Notes under the pieces: model-generated | Database searches by the model: none | Seen by the model: the letters and a program-made list of their open reading frames with translations, nothing else | Told to the model about the DNA's origin: nothing | Position numbers and translations under genes: made by a program | Origin: CBDDFS01 sp965227255 | GTDB taxonomy: Bacteria; Bacteroidota; Bacteroidia; Flavobacteriales_E; Vicingaceae | Direction of reading: 5' to 3' | Assembly (NCBI GenBank): GCA_965227255.1 | Contig: CBDDFS010000002.1 | Location: forward strand, 372,001 to 436,000 | DNA: 64,000 nt | In this document: in pieces, positions 16,739 through 25,931 of the stretch | Numbering within the stretch: the stretch's first letter is position 1 | How the letters are laid out: each line of letters begins with the position of its first letter

Positions 16739-17724
16739 TCCAGCATTTCTTTTACACGTTCTGGACTGATGTTTTTTATACAATCACACTGCTCGCCCTT
16801 TGAACATTTCCGACAATTTGCATCATTCACCAGGTAATGAGCATTCTTTCCAATGGCCTTCCATCTTCCGGGATGTATTGGTCTTCTCGGCGAATATAAT
16901 CCAAGGGCCAGTTTACCTGTTGCAGCGCTAATATGCAATGGCCCTGTGCTTGCGGCAACAAGTCCATCGGCAAGAGATATAAAGGAGATGAATTGCTCCA
17001 GGGAAAGTTTGCCCAAGAGACTTGTCACATTAGACTTGTTTAGAGGAAGTGAATCTCCAATTTTTTCCTTGTCATCTTCTGTTCCCGAAATGAATAGCTG
17101 ATAGTTTTCTTCAGGAAGGATTTTAATAAGTTGTGCAAAATTCTCAAGCCCCCATTCAACGGCACTTCCTTTGGATTTTGGATGAAGAATCAAATTGATT
17201 TTATTCTCAACCAACAGAGATTTTGTCTCCTCTGATGGTATTGGTAATTGGTCAAAGCTGAGCAGGTCGACTAATTCATCAATTTCCGGATCAGTAGGCA
17301 AGTCAAGAGCCTTTAGCAGCTTGATATTCAATTGAGATTCGTGTAAGGGCGAGTTTTTTCTGCTGAATTTTACGAGGCTGTTGCATGTGGTAAGGTGATA
17401 AAGACGACCTGTTGTGCCCACGCGCTGATTTATTCCTGCTTTCTTCATCAACTGCGCAATTCTTCTTACAGGGAAAACATGAATGCAAACCGCTATGCTT
17501 TTGGACTTTATGAATTCTATTGCTTCATCTTCACCAAGATCCTCAACATCATCGTAGTTTAAGAATTCATCAACACTTGACGCACAGGAAACAATAGACT
17601 TGGTATAAGTTCTTCCCATAAAAATGATCTTGGCCTCGGGCATATACTTTTTGATATAACCGGCCATGGGAAGGGTCAGGATGACATCACCAATACTATC
17701 AGTTCTACTCAGAAGAATACGCAT
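16714..17724 (-). CDS. Glycosyltransferase family 9 (heptosyltransferase-like)
   Basis: 336 residues. The N-terminus MRILLSRTDSIGDVILTLP is the diagnostic start of ADP-heptose:LPS heptosyltransferases. The C-terminal half has ILHPKSKGSAVEWGLENFA (substrate pocket) and GLVAASTGPLHISAATG (sugar nucleotide site). A cysteine-rich patch near the end (NCRKCSKGEQCDC) is typical of this group. It likely adds heptose to lipid A core at the inner membrane, fitting the heptose adenylyltransferase at 6406. It overlaps the upstream GT2 gene by 20 bases and the convergent O-antigen ligase by 25. Confidence 0.9.
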   Translation of the reverse strand: MRILLSRTDSIGDVILTLPMAGYIKKYMPEAKIIFMGRTYTKSIVSCASSVDEFLNYDDVEDLGEDEAIEFIKSKSIAVCIHVFPVRRIAQLMKKAGINQRVGTTGRLYHLTTCNSLVKFSRKNSPLHESQLNIKLLKALDLPTDPEIDELVDLLSFDQLPIPSEETKSLLVENKINLILHPKSKGSAVEWGLENFAQLIKILPEENYQLFISGTEDDKEKIGDSLPLNKSNVTSLLGKLSLEQFISFISLADGLVAASTGPLHISAATGKLALGLYSPRRPIHPGRWKAIGKNAHYLVNDANCRKCSKGEQCDCIKNISPERVKEMLDQSFSSRF

Positions 17725-18490
17725 CTTTCCAATCCGTGTTTTGGAACTGTTTCATTTTGACATATTTCAGAAAGGTGGCATGTGAAGAAATCATGCAGAT
17801 TACAAAACCATAGTAGCCGTCAAGAAATCCTAACTTGAAAATGTAATCTCGATAAAACTTGAAGAGGGGACTGAACAGGATTTTAAGCATGTTGCTTCTC
17901 TTCCCTTTTTGCAGACTGGCTTTCGATAATATGTCTGTAAAATAATTTACCTGCGAGATGTGATCTCGGATCGAATTATAACTGAAATGCTGTATATCAC
18001 CCTTTAGATGTTTGACACTACTGCCTTTATCCATCACATATTCGTCATGAGGATTTATACCCTGCCACTTTCCTTTTCTGCTATCCCAGAGCCTAAACTT
18101 TGTATCCGGATACCAACCACAATGTCTAATCCATTTGCCGCAGTAATTCGTCAGACGATTCATTGAATATCCATCACACTCCCAATTCTGCTTTACTTTT
18201 TTAATCTCCTCTGCCAGTTTTTCGTCGAGCGCTTCATCGGCATCGAGGCTCAGAATGTGCGGAAATTTAGCTTTGGTTATGGCAAAATTCTTCTGCTCTA
18301 CATGACCAAGGAAGTCTTGATAGAAAACATTGGCTCCCATTCTCTTACATATTTCAACCGTCTTGTCCGTAGAGTTTGAATCAACTACTGTAATATCGTC
18401 GGCAATTTCTTTCACCGAATTAATGCAACGCTCAATATTATGCTCTTCATTGAAGGTTATAATCACTACACTAAGCTCAACCGCACTCAT
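17705..18490 (-). CDS. Glycosyltransferase family 2 (LPS core type)
   Basis: A 261-residue GT-A enzyme. ELSVVIITFNEEHNIERC opens the Rossmann fold, ITVVDSNSTDKT follows, and LSLDADEAL carries the DxD metal site. The middle WYPDTKFRLWDSRKGKW and the later segment RDYIFKLGFLDGYYG are typical of the WaaE/KdtX group, which adds a sugar to the LPS inner core. A hydrophobic C-terminal stretch may attach it to the membrane. It starts five bases after the histidine kinase stop and overlaps the GT9 gene by 20 bases, so kinase, GT2 and GT9 are likely one transcript. Confidence 0.88.
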   Translation of the reverse strand: MSAVELSVVIITFNEEHNIERCINSVKEIADDITVVDSNSTDKTVEICKRMGANVFYQDFLGHVEQKNFAITKAKFPHILSLDADEALDEKLAEEIKKVKQNWECDGYSMNRLTNYCGKWIRHCGWYPDTKFRLWDSRKGKWQGINPHDEYVMDKGSSVKHLKGDIQHFSYNSIRDHISQVNYFTDILSKASLQKGKRSNMLKILFSPLFKFYRDYIFKLGFLDGYYGFVICMISSHATFLKYVKMKQFQNTDWKDAYSSE

Positions 18491-18495
18491 AAAGA

Positions 18496-19548
18496 TTAAC
18501 GTTTTCCTGATTTCTGGAGGGTGAATGAAAAAGTTGATCCCTCATTTTCCGTACTGTTGACGTGAATTGTCTGCTCATGTGCTTCAACAATATGCTTCAC
18601 GATTGAAAGTCCCAAACCAAAGCCTTTGTTGTCTCTGCTTCGCGCTGAATCCGTTCTGTAAAACCTATCGAAAATGCGGTTCATTTCATTTTCTGTCATT
18701 CCAATTCCGTCGTCCTTAACTTCAACCAAAATCTGATTTTTCATATCGTGAAAAGTAACTTCCGTCCTGCCTTTTTCTTTGCCGTACTTGATTGAATTCA
18801 CTATCAGGTTGGTCACAACTTGAGTGATCTTATCTTCGTCAGCCATAACCCAAAGAGGCTCATCATTTTTTCGGTTTACCTTGATCTTGATCTTCTTTTT
18901 TTCGGCTTTCAACTCCACAGAATCAATTACCTCATTCACGATGGCAACAATATCAACTTTTTGAATGTCCAGCTGTATGCCTCCGGTATCCAGACGAATG
19001 ATCATATCGAGTTCATTCAAAAGTTTGATCAGTTTCTCAACACTTTTTTCGGCCCTCTCCAGGAATTTGCGATTGATGGATTCATCTTCAAGCCCTCCTT
19101 CCAGTAGAGTGAGAAGATACCCCTGAATATTAAAGACAGGCGTTTTAAGTTCATGGGAAACATTGCCTATAAATTCCCTACGATATTCTTCCATTACAGT
19201 CAAACGGTCAATTTCTTTCTGGTTGTCGAGATACCAGTCGAGCACTTCTTCATTCACCTGGTTGATGGCATCTCCTCCCTTGACCTCTTTCTTTTTTTTG
19301 GCTTCAGGATTTCTTTTTAATTGGTGAATCGTTTGATATACAACGGAAAGTTTTTCCTGAATATAACGTTCGAAGCTAAAGCGAAGAAGAAAGAATGAAA
19401 CCAGAAAGAGGGCAATGAAAAAACCGAAAGACATAAGAAATATCATGGCACCGCCTTCGTCTGAAAGGAAAAAGAATGCCAGGGCGGCTATTGCAGATAT
19501 AGCGAATGAAATTCGTCCTGATAATACTTGAGGGGTAACGTCAGACAT
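18496..19548 (-). CDS. Sensor histidine kinase (PhoR-like)
   Basis: 350 residues. Two membrane helices at about 11-29 and 33-55 with almost no periplasmic loop between them, then a coiled linker. The HisKA domain has its H-box at FIGNVSHELKTPVF (His132), followed by an HATPase domain with the N-box TNLIVNSIKYG, G1 DDGIGM, the F-box region FDRFYR and G2 GFGLGLSI. The lack of a sizeable sensor domain suggests sensing within the membrane or through partners. It follows its response regulator by five bases. PhoR/KinB-type naming is by domain pattern only; the stimulus is unknown. Confidence 0.92.
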   Translation of the reverse strand: MSDVTPQVLSGRISFAISAIAALAFFFLSDEGGAMIFLMSFGFFIALFLVSFFLLRFSFERYIQEKLSVVYQTIHQLKRNPEAKKKKEVKGGDAINQVNEEVLDWYLDNQKEIDRLTVMEEYRREFIGNVSHELKTPVFNIQGYLLTLLEGGLEDESINRKFLERAEKSVEKLIKLLNELDMIIRLDTGGIQLDIQKVDIVAIVNEVIDSVELKAEKKKIKIKVNRKNDEPLWVMADEDKITQVVTNLIVNSIKYGKEKGRTEVTFHDMKNQILVEVKDDGIGMTENEMNRIFDRFYRTDSARSRDNKGFGLGLSIVKHIVEAHEQTIHVNSTENEGSTFSFTLQKSGKR

Positions 19549-19553
19549 ATAAA

Positions 19554-20231
19554 TCAGGCATTAACATATTTATACCCAACACCCTTAATGGTTTTGAAAT
19601 ATTTCTTGCCCAATTTTTCTCTGATCTTTCTCATGTGTACGTCAATCGTGCGGTCTCCAACTACAACATCTTCACCCCAGACATGATTCAAAATGCTCTC
19701 TCTGGCATACACTTTACCCGGCTGCGAAATAAGCAGAGCAGCTAGTTCAAATTCTTTCTTCGGCAAACTGATCTCTTTTTTATTCTTATAAATGAGATAC
19801 TTGTCACGGTCAATAGCAAATGGTCCTGAAGAAGGTCCTGAGGATTTCTTCTCCTTCCTGTTTCGTTTCAAGAGAGCATTTACCTTGGAAACAAAAACTT
19901 TCGGTTTGATCGGTTTTGTTACGTAATCATCTGCCCCGGCATCAAAACCTGCAATCTGACTGTAATCTTCACCACGAGCCGTGAGAAATACGATCAAAAG
20001 GTCGCTATCAGGCGTCATCTCCCGAATCTTTTCGCAGGTTTCCATGCCATCCATATGTGGCATCATAACGTCGAGAATTACTAGATCATAATTTTTTTTA
20101 GAGATCAGATCGAGGCCCTTTTGTCCTGAATTTACTGCGTCGGTCTCGAAGCCTGCCTGATCGAGATTGTACTTTAAAAATTCCAGGATGTCTTTTTCGT
20201 CGTCAACGAGTAAAATCCGAGCAGCGGACAT
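19554..20231 (-). CDS. OmpR/PhoB-type response regulator
   Basis: 225 residues. The receiver domain shows the acidic pair in LLVDDEKD (Asp10, Asp11), phosphoacceptor Asp54 (VILDVMMP), a threonine in FLTARG and the lysine in VTKPIKP. After a short linker, the winged-helix DNA-binding domain (about 130-225) ends in VGDRTIDVHMRKIREKLG and IKGVGYKYV. It is first in the run regulator-kinase-GT2-GT9, so LPS core glycosylation may be transcribed with, and possibly controlled by, this system. No autoregulatory site was identified. Confidence 0.93.
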   Translation of the reverse strand: MSAARILLVDDEKDILEFLKYNLDQAGFETDAVNSGQKGLDLISKKNYDLVILDVMMPHMDGMETCEKIREMTPDSDLLIVFLTARGEDYSQIAGFDAGADDYVTKPIKPKVFVSKVNALLKRNRKEKKSSGPSSGPFAIDRDKYLIYKNKKEISLPKKEFELAALLISQPGKVYARESILNHVWGEDVVVGDRTIDVHMRKIREKLGKKYFKTIKGVGYKYVNA

Positions 20232-20303
20232 AAAAAGAAGTTTGCTGGCTAAGTTAGCAAAACCATTAAATTTACAGACATTTGGCTCCTATCTAGATTG
20301 ACT

Positions 20304-22175
20304 ATGAACCTTACCAGAGTGATGCTGTCATTAGCGACAGCGAGTGTGATATTATCGTGTAATAACCCAGACATAAAAGCAGTTAAAAACGTGGATATAA
20401 AAAAAATAAATGACCACCATTCCTTTTCCGTTCCGAGTGAAGCTCGCATTACGCATTTGCATCTTGACCTGACGGTGGACTTTGAGAATTCAACACTGAG
20501 TGGAAGTGCGAAATACAACATCCGTGTGAATGAAGATGCCGACAAAATTATCTTCGATACATATGACCTTCAAATTTCAGGGGTGGAATCTGAAGTTGGT
20601 GAACTCGAGTTTGAGTTGGGTGAAAAAGACCAATACAAAGGTCAGCCTTTGATCGTTCACCTCAAAGGAAATGAAAAAACAGTCACTGTTCATTACGCAA
20701 CATCAAAAAGCGCCAGAGCCCTGCAATGGTTGAATCCAGAGCAAACTGCACAAAAAGAAAAACCATTTTTATTCACTCAATCTCAGGCAATTCTTGCAAG
20801 AAGCTGGATCCCATGTCAGGATAGTCCGGGCATCCGATTTACTTATAATGCCAAAGTGAAAGTGCCTCAGGGTTTTATTGCATTGATGAGTGCTGAGAAC
20901 CCGACGGAAATGAATGAAAGTGGGCTATATGAATTCAGCATGCCTCAGCCTATCCCGAGTTATTTGATGGCGTTGACAGTAGGTGACATCGAGTTCAAAG
21001 CCATTGGAGAAAGAACCGGAGTTTATGCCGAACCGGTAATGCTTGAGAAGTGCTGGAATGAATTCAGTGAAATGGAGGAGATGCTGCTTTCAGCTGAAAA
21101 GTTATATGGTCCATATGCATGGGGAAGATATGATGTGATCGTTCTTCCGCCAAGCTTCCCTTTTGGCGGAATGGAAAACCCCCGACTCACCTTTGCTACG
21201 CCAACAATTATTGCGGGTGACAAATCATTGACTTCACTGGTGGCTCATGAGCTGGCACATTCGTGGTCGGGCAATCTCGTGACAAATGCTACATGGGATG
21301 ATTTCTGGCTGAATGAAGGCTTTACAGTTTACTTCGAACAGCGAATCATGGAGGAAGTTTACGGAAGGGATTATTCTGAAATGCTGGCCTTACTTAGTTA
21401 TCAGGGATTGATGGATGAAGTAAAAGAGATCAGCGCAAAAGACCCCAAAGACACTCACCTCAAACTAGATCTAAAAGACAGAGACCCTGACGATGGAATG
21501 AGTGCCATTGCTTATGACAAGGGATATTTATTCTTGAGAAAGATCGAAGAGACCATCGGTCGTGAAAGATTTGATGCCTTCCTTAAGAATTATTTCACCA
21601 TCAATGCCTTCCAGGTCATGATCACCGAAGAATTTCTTACCATGCTCGATAAAGAATTATCGGAGGATGAAAATGAGGAGATCCGCGTCAGCGAATGGGT
21701 TTATGGAGCAGGCATTCCGGATAACCACCCAGTGATCACATCAGATCGTTTTGCTAAAGTGGAAAAAGAAATGAATGATTGGCTATCTGGGGATAAAATA
21801 GTTCATGACATTGCAAGTAATGCATGGACAACCCATGAATACCTTCATTTTATTAACTCCCTTCCGGAAGAATTGACGGAGACTCAAATGAGTGGGCTAG
21901 ACGAAATGTTTGAATTTACCCAATCGGGTAATAGCGAGATTTTAGCAGCCTGGTTCAGAGTTACGATTAGAAATGGATATCATGATGCCGATTCTGCCAT
22001 GGCCGATTTTCTTGTGAATGTGGGTAGAAGAAAATTTCTGACTCCAACGTACAAAGCTCTGATCGAGGCGGACAGCACGAAAGAAATAGCAAGGGGGATA
22101 TATGAAAAAGCCAGACCAAACTATCATTCGGTTTCAACCAATACCATGGATGAATTGCTCGACTGGAAATCATAA
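20304..22175 (+). CDS. M1 family aminopeptidase lipoprotein (leukotriene A4 hydrolase-like)
   Basis: 623 residues. The ATG at 20304 gives a lipoprotein signal with lipobox VILSC (Cys19), so the enzyme is expected to be membrane-anchored in the periplasm. M1 motifs are complete: FGGMENPRL (exopeptidase GxMEN), HELAHSW (zinc ligands His315 and His319, catalytic Glu316) and NEGFTVYFE with the third ligand Glu338, 18 residues on. The shape matches leukotriene A4 hydrolase: N-terminal beta domain (about 50-230), catalytic domain (about 230-470), then a C-terminal helical domain (about 490-620). It releases N-terminal residues from peptides. It leads radA and the deacetylase on the plus strand, separated from radA by seven bases. 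Confidence 0.93.
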   Translation: MNLTRVMLSLATASVILSCNNPDIKAVKNVDIKKINDHHSFSVPSEARITHLHLDLTVDFENSTLSGSAKYNIRVNEDADKIIFDTYDLQISGVESEVGELEFELGEKDQYKGQPLIVHLKGNEKTVTVHYATSKSARALQWLNPEQTAQKEKPFLFTQSQAILARSWIPCQDSPGIRFTYNAKVKVPQGFIALMSAENPTEMNESGLYEFSMPQPIPSYLMALTVGDIEFKAIGERTGVYAEPVMLEKCWNEFSEMEEMLLSAEKLYGPYAWGRYDVIVLPPSFPFGGMENPRLTFATPTIIAGDKSLTSLVAHELAHSWSGNLVTNATWDDFWLNEGFTVYFEQRIMEEVYGRDYSEMLALLSYQGLMDEVKEISAKDPKDTHLKLDLKDRDPDDGMSAIAYDKGYLFLRKIEETIGRERFDAFLKNYFTINAFQVMITEEFLTMLDKELSEDENEEIRVSEWVYGAGIPDNHPVITSDRFAKVEKEMNDWLSGDKIVHDIASNAWTTHEYLHFINSLPEELTETQMSGLDEMFEFTQSGNSEILAAWFRVTIRNGYHDADSAMADFLVNVGRRKFLTPTYKALIEADSTKEIARGIYEKARPNYHSVSTNTMDELLDWKS

Positions 22176-22182
22176 AATCTAG

Positions 22183-23547
22183 ATGGCCAAGGTCGTAAAA
22201 ACCTTCTTCTGTAAGAATTGTGGCTCGGAATCCGCCAAGTGGATGGGCAAATGTCCTTCATGTGGAGAATGGAATACATATGTAGAAGAGATACGCACCA
22301 AAACCAAGTCATCCGACACCGTAGCATCCGGAGTAAAAAGAGACAGCAAGCCGCTTAAGTTTTCTGAGATCAAGGATGGCAATCAAAAACGAATCCCACT
22401 TCAGGATGTAGAACTAGACAGAGTGCTTGGAGGAGGAATTGTTCCGGGTTCTATGGTTTTACTTGGAGGAGAACCCGGCATAGGAAAGTCAACCTTACTT
22501 CTTCAGCTTGCATTGAAATTAACTGGCCTCAAAGTGCTGTATATTTCAGGAGAAGAAAGTGAGCAGCAGATCAAAATGCGCGGTGAACGTTTGGGTGACC
22601 TCAATGAGAGTTGTCTCATCTATACCGAGACTTCTCTTCAGAAAATTCTACCTGAGATTCAGAATGTAGAGCCGGATATCATCGTAGTAGATTCTATTCA
22701 GACCCTATTCACGGAAAAGATTGACAATGCTCCCGGAAGCATTACTCAGATCAAGGAATCGACAGCTGAGTTGTTGCAAATCGCAAAGGTGACCGGTATC
22801 CCTGTTTTCCTGATTGGTCATATCACCAAAGATGGAAGCATTGCCGGCCCGAAATTATTGGAACACATGGTTGATGTGGTATTGCAATTTGAAGGAGACC
22901 GAAACCATGTTTTTCGAATCATCAGATCATTAAAGAACAGATATGGTTCAACGAATGAAATTGGAATTTATAAGATGAGTTCCGACGGTCTTGAAGCCGT
23001 ATTAAATCCTTCAGAAATTCTAATCTCTGACTTCGAAGAAAGCCTTAGCGGAATTGCCATTGGTGCAACAATGGAGGGTATTCGACCTCTTTTGATTGAA
23101 GTTCAGGCACTGGTGAGCTCAGCCGTTTATGGGACTCCTCAGAGAAGCTCCACCGGATTCGACACGAGAAGATTAAATATGTTACTCGCTGTTCTTGAAA
23201 AACGTTGTGGTTTTCGATTGAGCATGAAGGACGTCTTCCTGAATATTGCAGGTGGTATCCGGGTTGATGATCCGGCCATCGACCTGGCCGTTGTTTGTGC
23301 AATATTGGGTTCGAGTGAAGATCTCGAGATTGATTCGAAATCATGTTTTGCCGCCGAGGTTGGATTATCAGGTGAGATCAGACCTGTGAGCAGAATAGAA
23401 CAGCGGATTGACGAAGCCGGTAAAATGGGCTTTGAGAGAATCTTCATTTCCAAGTATAACAAAGGAGATTTCTCAAAAAACAAGACAGGAATAGAGATCA
23501 TTAAGATCGGAAGGATAGACGAGGCCTTTCAAAAATTATTTGGTTGA
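22183..23547 (+). CDS. radA: DNA repair protein RadA
   Basis: 454 residues. N-terminal zinc finger CX2C-X10-CX2C (Cys10, 13, 24, 27). RecA-like core with Walker A GEPGIGKST at about 95-103 and Walker B IIVVDSIQTL. The RadA-specific KNRFG motif appears as KNRYG. The Lon-like C-terminal domain has GTPQRSSTGFDTRRLNMLLAVLEKR and GLSGEIRPVSRIEQR. RadA promotes branch migration in recombination. The F to Y change is conservative. It overlaps nothing and ends three bases before the deacetylase start. Confidence 0.97.
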   Translation: MAKVVKTFFCKNCGSESAKWMGKCPSCGEWNTYVEEIRTKTKSSDTVASGVKRDSKPLKFSEIKDGNQKRIPLQDVELDRVLGGGIVPGSMVLLGGEPGIGKSTLLLQLALKLTGLKVLYISGEESEQQIKMRGERLGDLNESCLIYTETSLQKILPEIQNVEPDIIVVDSIQTLFTEKIDNAPGSITQIKESTAELLQIAKVTGIPVFLIGHITKDGSIAGPKLLEHMVDVVLQFEGDRNHVFRIIRSLKNRYGSTNEIGIYKMSSDGLEAVLNPSEILISDFEESLSGIAIGATMEGIRPLLIEVQALVSSAVYGTPQRSSTGFDTRRLNMLLAVLEKRCGFRLSMKDVFLNIAGGIRVDDPAIDLAVVCAILGSSEDLEIDSKSCFAAEVGLSGEIRPVSRIEQRIDEAGKMGFERIFISKYNKGDFSKNKTGIEIIKIGRIDEAFQKLFG

Positions 23548-23549
23548 TC

Positions 23550-24155
23550 ATGATGAAGATTCCTAAAATAGTGGAGGCCTATTATCCCGATCTTATTTGG
23601 AGAATGCCGAATAATGAAAAGAAGATCTATCTCACTTTCGATGATGGCCCAACTCCGTACATTACCAAATTTGTGCTTGATCAACTAAAGCAATATGATG
23701 CTCATGCTACGTTTTTTTGTCTTGGTAAAAATGTGAAAAACCACCCCGTCATCTATAAAAGAATTGTTCGTGAAGGACATAGTGTGGGCAATCACACCTA
23801 TGACCATAAAAATGGCTGGCAAACAAAAAACTATGATTACTTCAAGAATGTGATGAAAGGATCAAGGTATATTGATACAGATCTCTTTCGCCCTCCCTAT
23901 GGAAGAATCAAAAAGGCTCAAATAAGGAGAATCAAAGACAGATATCGCATTGTTATGTGGGATGTGTTATCAGAGGATTATAATCAAAAAATCACCTCAG
24001 ACCAATGTTGGAATAAGGTTATGAACCAGACAAAAAACGGATCCATCATCGTATTTCATGATAGCAGAAAAGCCTCAAAACATCTAAAAATTGTGCTTCC
24101 CAGGGTGCTTGAGGAATTCTCGAATCAAGGCTTTAAATTTGACTCTATACACTGA
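23550..24155 (+). CDS. Polysaccharide deacetylase family protein (NodB homology)
   Basis: A 201-residue single-domain carbohydrate esterase family 4 protein. All five motifs are present: TFDDGP (Asp31 base, Asp32 metal), HTYDH (His82, His86 metal), RPPYG (114-118), the motif 4 tryptophan in MWDVLSEDY, and IIVFHDS with the final histidine. No signal peptide is evident, as in other short Bacteroidota members, so the site of action is unclear. Likely substrates are N-acetylated glycans such as peptidoglycan. ATGs at 23550 and 23553 are both possible starts; the gene starts just behind the radA stop. Confidence 0.9.
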   Translation: MMKIPKIVEAYYPDLIWRMPNNEKKIYLTFDDGPTPYITKFVLDQLKQYDAHATFFCLGKNVKNHPVIYKRIVREGHSVGNHTYDHKNGWQTKNYDYFKNVMKGSRYIDTDLFRPPYGRIKKAQIRRIKDRYRIVMWDVLSEDYNQKITSDQCWNKVMNQTKNGSIIVFHDSRKASKHLKIVLPRVLEEFSNQGFKFDSIH

Positions 24156-24243
24156 TTTTTATGGTCCTCAAAAGAATTCAGGACTACTTAAAAAGTGCTA
24201 AATCGGATAGACTTTGTAACTTAGGCCTTTGATGAGTTTAAAC

Positions 24244-24262
24244 CCTGTCGCCTTTCGGCAGG
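24244..24262 (+). other. Hairpin in the SulP leader
   Basis: A 7-bp stem, CCTGTCG (24244-24250) with CGGCAGG (24256-24262, one G-T pair), and a 5-base loop, 22 bases before the SulP start. No T-run follows, so it is not an intrinsic terminator. It could be leader structure or chance. Confidence 0.3.
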
Positions 24263-24284
24263 TCCATTTCTTAACCTAACCAAT

Positions 24285-25931
24285 ATGAACGCAACCTCTA
24301 ACGGGGGGTTCTTTTCGAACCTCAAATATGACCTTCCGGCCAGTATCGTAGTATTCCTGGTCGCCCTCCCTTTATGTCTGGGTATTGCCCTGGCCTCCGG
24401 TGCTCCCTTGTTTTCCGGAATCATTGCTGGAATCATAGGTGGCATTGTAGTTTCGCTTATGAGTGGTTCCAGTCTTGGAGTAAGTGGCCCCGCAGCCGGC
24501 CTGGCCGTTATTGTTCTTAACTCTATCGAAGAATTAGGTGGAATTGAGGCCTTTGACATTTTTCTATATGCCGTATTGATAGGTGGAATTGTTCAGGTCA
24601 TTCTTGGCCTTCTTAAGGCTGGTATTATTGGGTATTATTTTCCCTCTTCAGTAATTAAGGGAATGCTTTCGGGAATTGGAGTAATCATCATTTTGAAGCA
24701 AATACCTCACGTATTTGGATACGACAAGGACGTTTTTGGTGACTTTTCATTCTTTCAGGTAGATGGACATACCACCTTCAGTGAATTATGGTATACACTT
24801 ATGGAGCCCAACATAGCAGCAACTATAATCGCCTTTGTTTCCCTGGCAATATTAATTTTATGGGAGCAGGATTTTATGAAGAAAATTCCTGGCAGCAACA
24901 TTATTCAGGGCCCACTCGTTGCCGTGGTTGTTGGAATTTTTCTGAATGTATTCTTTCATGGATCCGATGAGTTGTTTCTTACTGAAGACCATCTTGTAAG
25001 CATACCTGTTGCAGGTTCATTTGTTGGTTTTTTCGATCAGTTTTCATTGCCTGACTTCAGTCAATGGAATAACCCTGCCGTGTACAGAATTGGCTTTACA
25101 ATTGCTATAGTGGCCAGTCTTGAAACCTTGCTCTGTGTTGAGGCAACCGACAAACTTGACCCTCAAAAAAGAGTAACTCCAACAAACAGAGAATTACTTG
25201 CGCAGGGAACTGGAAATATTGTATCCGGTTTTATTGGTGGACTTCCTATTACCCAGGTGATTGTGCGTTCTTCAGCGAATATACAATCGGGTGGAAGGTC
25301 AAAAGCTTCGGCATTTATTCATGGTATCCTCTTACTTGTTTGTGCCATGTCAATTCCCAACATTCTGAATCTCATTCCTCTTGCCAGCCTTGCTGCAATT
25401 TTATTGGTGGTTGGTTATAAACTTGCCAGACCATCGATCTTTAAAGAGATCTATTCAAAAGGACCATCTCAATTCATTCCATTTATTGTGACCATTGGAG
25501 GTATCGTTTTTACGGATCTTCTATTAGGTATCGGTTTGGGTCTTGTCGTTGGTATCATGCAGATCCTTTGGAACAATTACAGAACACCTTATCATTTCGA
25601 TCCCGATTCACACGTTGAGGGTGAGCCGGTAAGAATCAGACTTTCTGAAGAGGTGACTTTTTTGAACAAAGCCAGCATTCTTCAAACACTGGATAACATG
25701 CCAGACGGTTCGGATATTATTATTGATGCTTCAAAAGCAAAGAGTGTTCACCCCGATGTTATTGAGATAATTGAAGACTTTGAGCAAAATGCGAAGACGA
25801 GAGATATCACCGTATCTACAATTGGATTCGACGAAAGAGATCTTCGGGATTCAGTGGTTCATATTTCGGATAAAGTGCTGAAGAAACCTGTTAGAAAAAG
25901 CTCGAAACTGGGAGATACCCTCAGCCGGTAA
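24285..25931 (+). CDS. SulP family inorganic anion transporter
   Basis: 548 residues: a membrane domain with about twelve hydrophobic segments (1-430) and a short STAS-like cytoplasmic domain (about 445-540). KYDLPASIVVFLVALPLCLGIALASGAP is cut here to its key part, LVALPLCLGIALASG. With SLGVSGPAAGLAVIV and GGLPITQVIVRSSANIQSG it defines the Bacteroidota SulP branch that transports sulfate, bicarbonate or similar anions. Such genes are often beside a carbonic anhydrase; none is present here, so bicarbonate is only one possibility. The stop abuts the stop of the convergent DUF481 gene. Confidence 0.92.
   Translation: MNATSNGGFFSNLKYDLPASIVVFLVALPLCLGIALASGAPLFSGIIAGIIGGIVVSLMSGSSLGVSGPAAGLAVIVLNSIEELGGIEAFDIFLYAVLIGGIVQVILGLLKAGIIGYYFPSSVIKGMLSGIGVIIILKQIPHVFGYDKDVFGDFSFFQVDGHTTFSELWYTLMEPNIAATIIAFVSLAILILWEQDFMKKIPGSNIIQGPLVAVVVGIFLNVFFHGSDELFLTEDHLVSIPVAGSFVGFFDQFSLPDFSQWNNPAVYRIGFTIAIVASLETLLCVEATDKLDPQKRVTPTNRELLAQGTGNIVSGFIGGLPITQVIVRSSANIQSGGRSKASAFIHGILLLVCAMSIPNILNLIPLASLAAILLVVGYKLARPSIFKEIYSKGPSQFIPFIVTIGGIVFTDLLLGIGLGLVVGIMQILWNNYRTPYHFDPDSHVEGEPVRIRLSEEVTFLNKASILQTLDNMPDGSDIIIDASKAKSVHPDVIEIIEDFEQNAKTRDITVSTIGFDERDLRDSVVHISDKVLKKPVRKSSKLGDTLSR

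Noticed and set aside
24244..24262. Intrinsic terminator after the deacetylase gene
   Set aside because: The hairpin has no T-run behind it and lies close to the SulP start; kept only as a leader hairpin.
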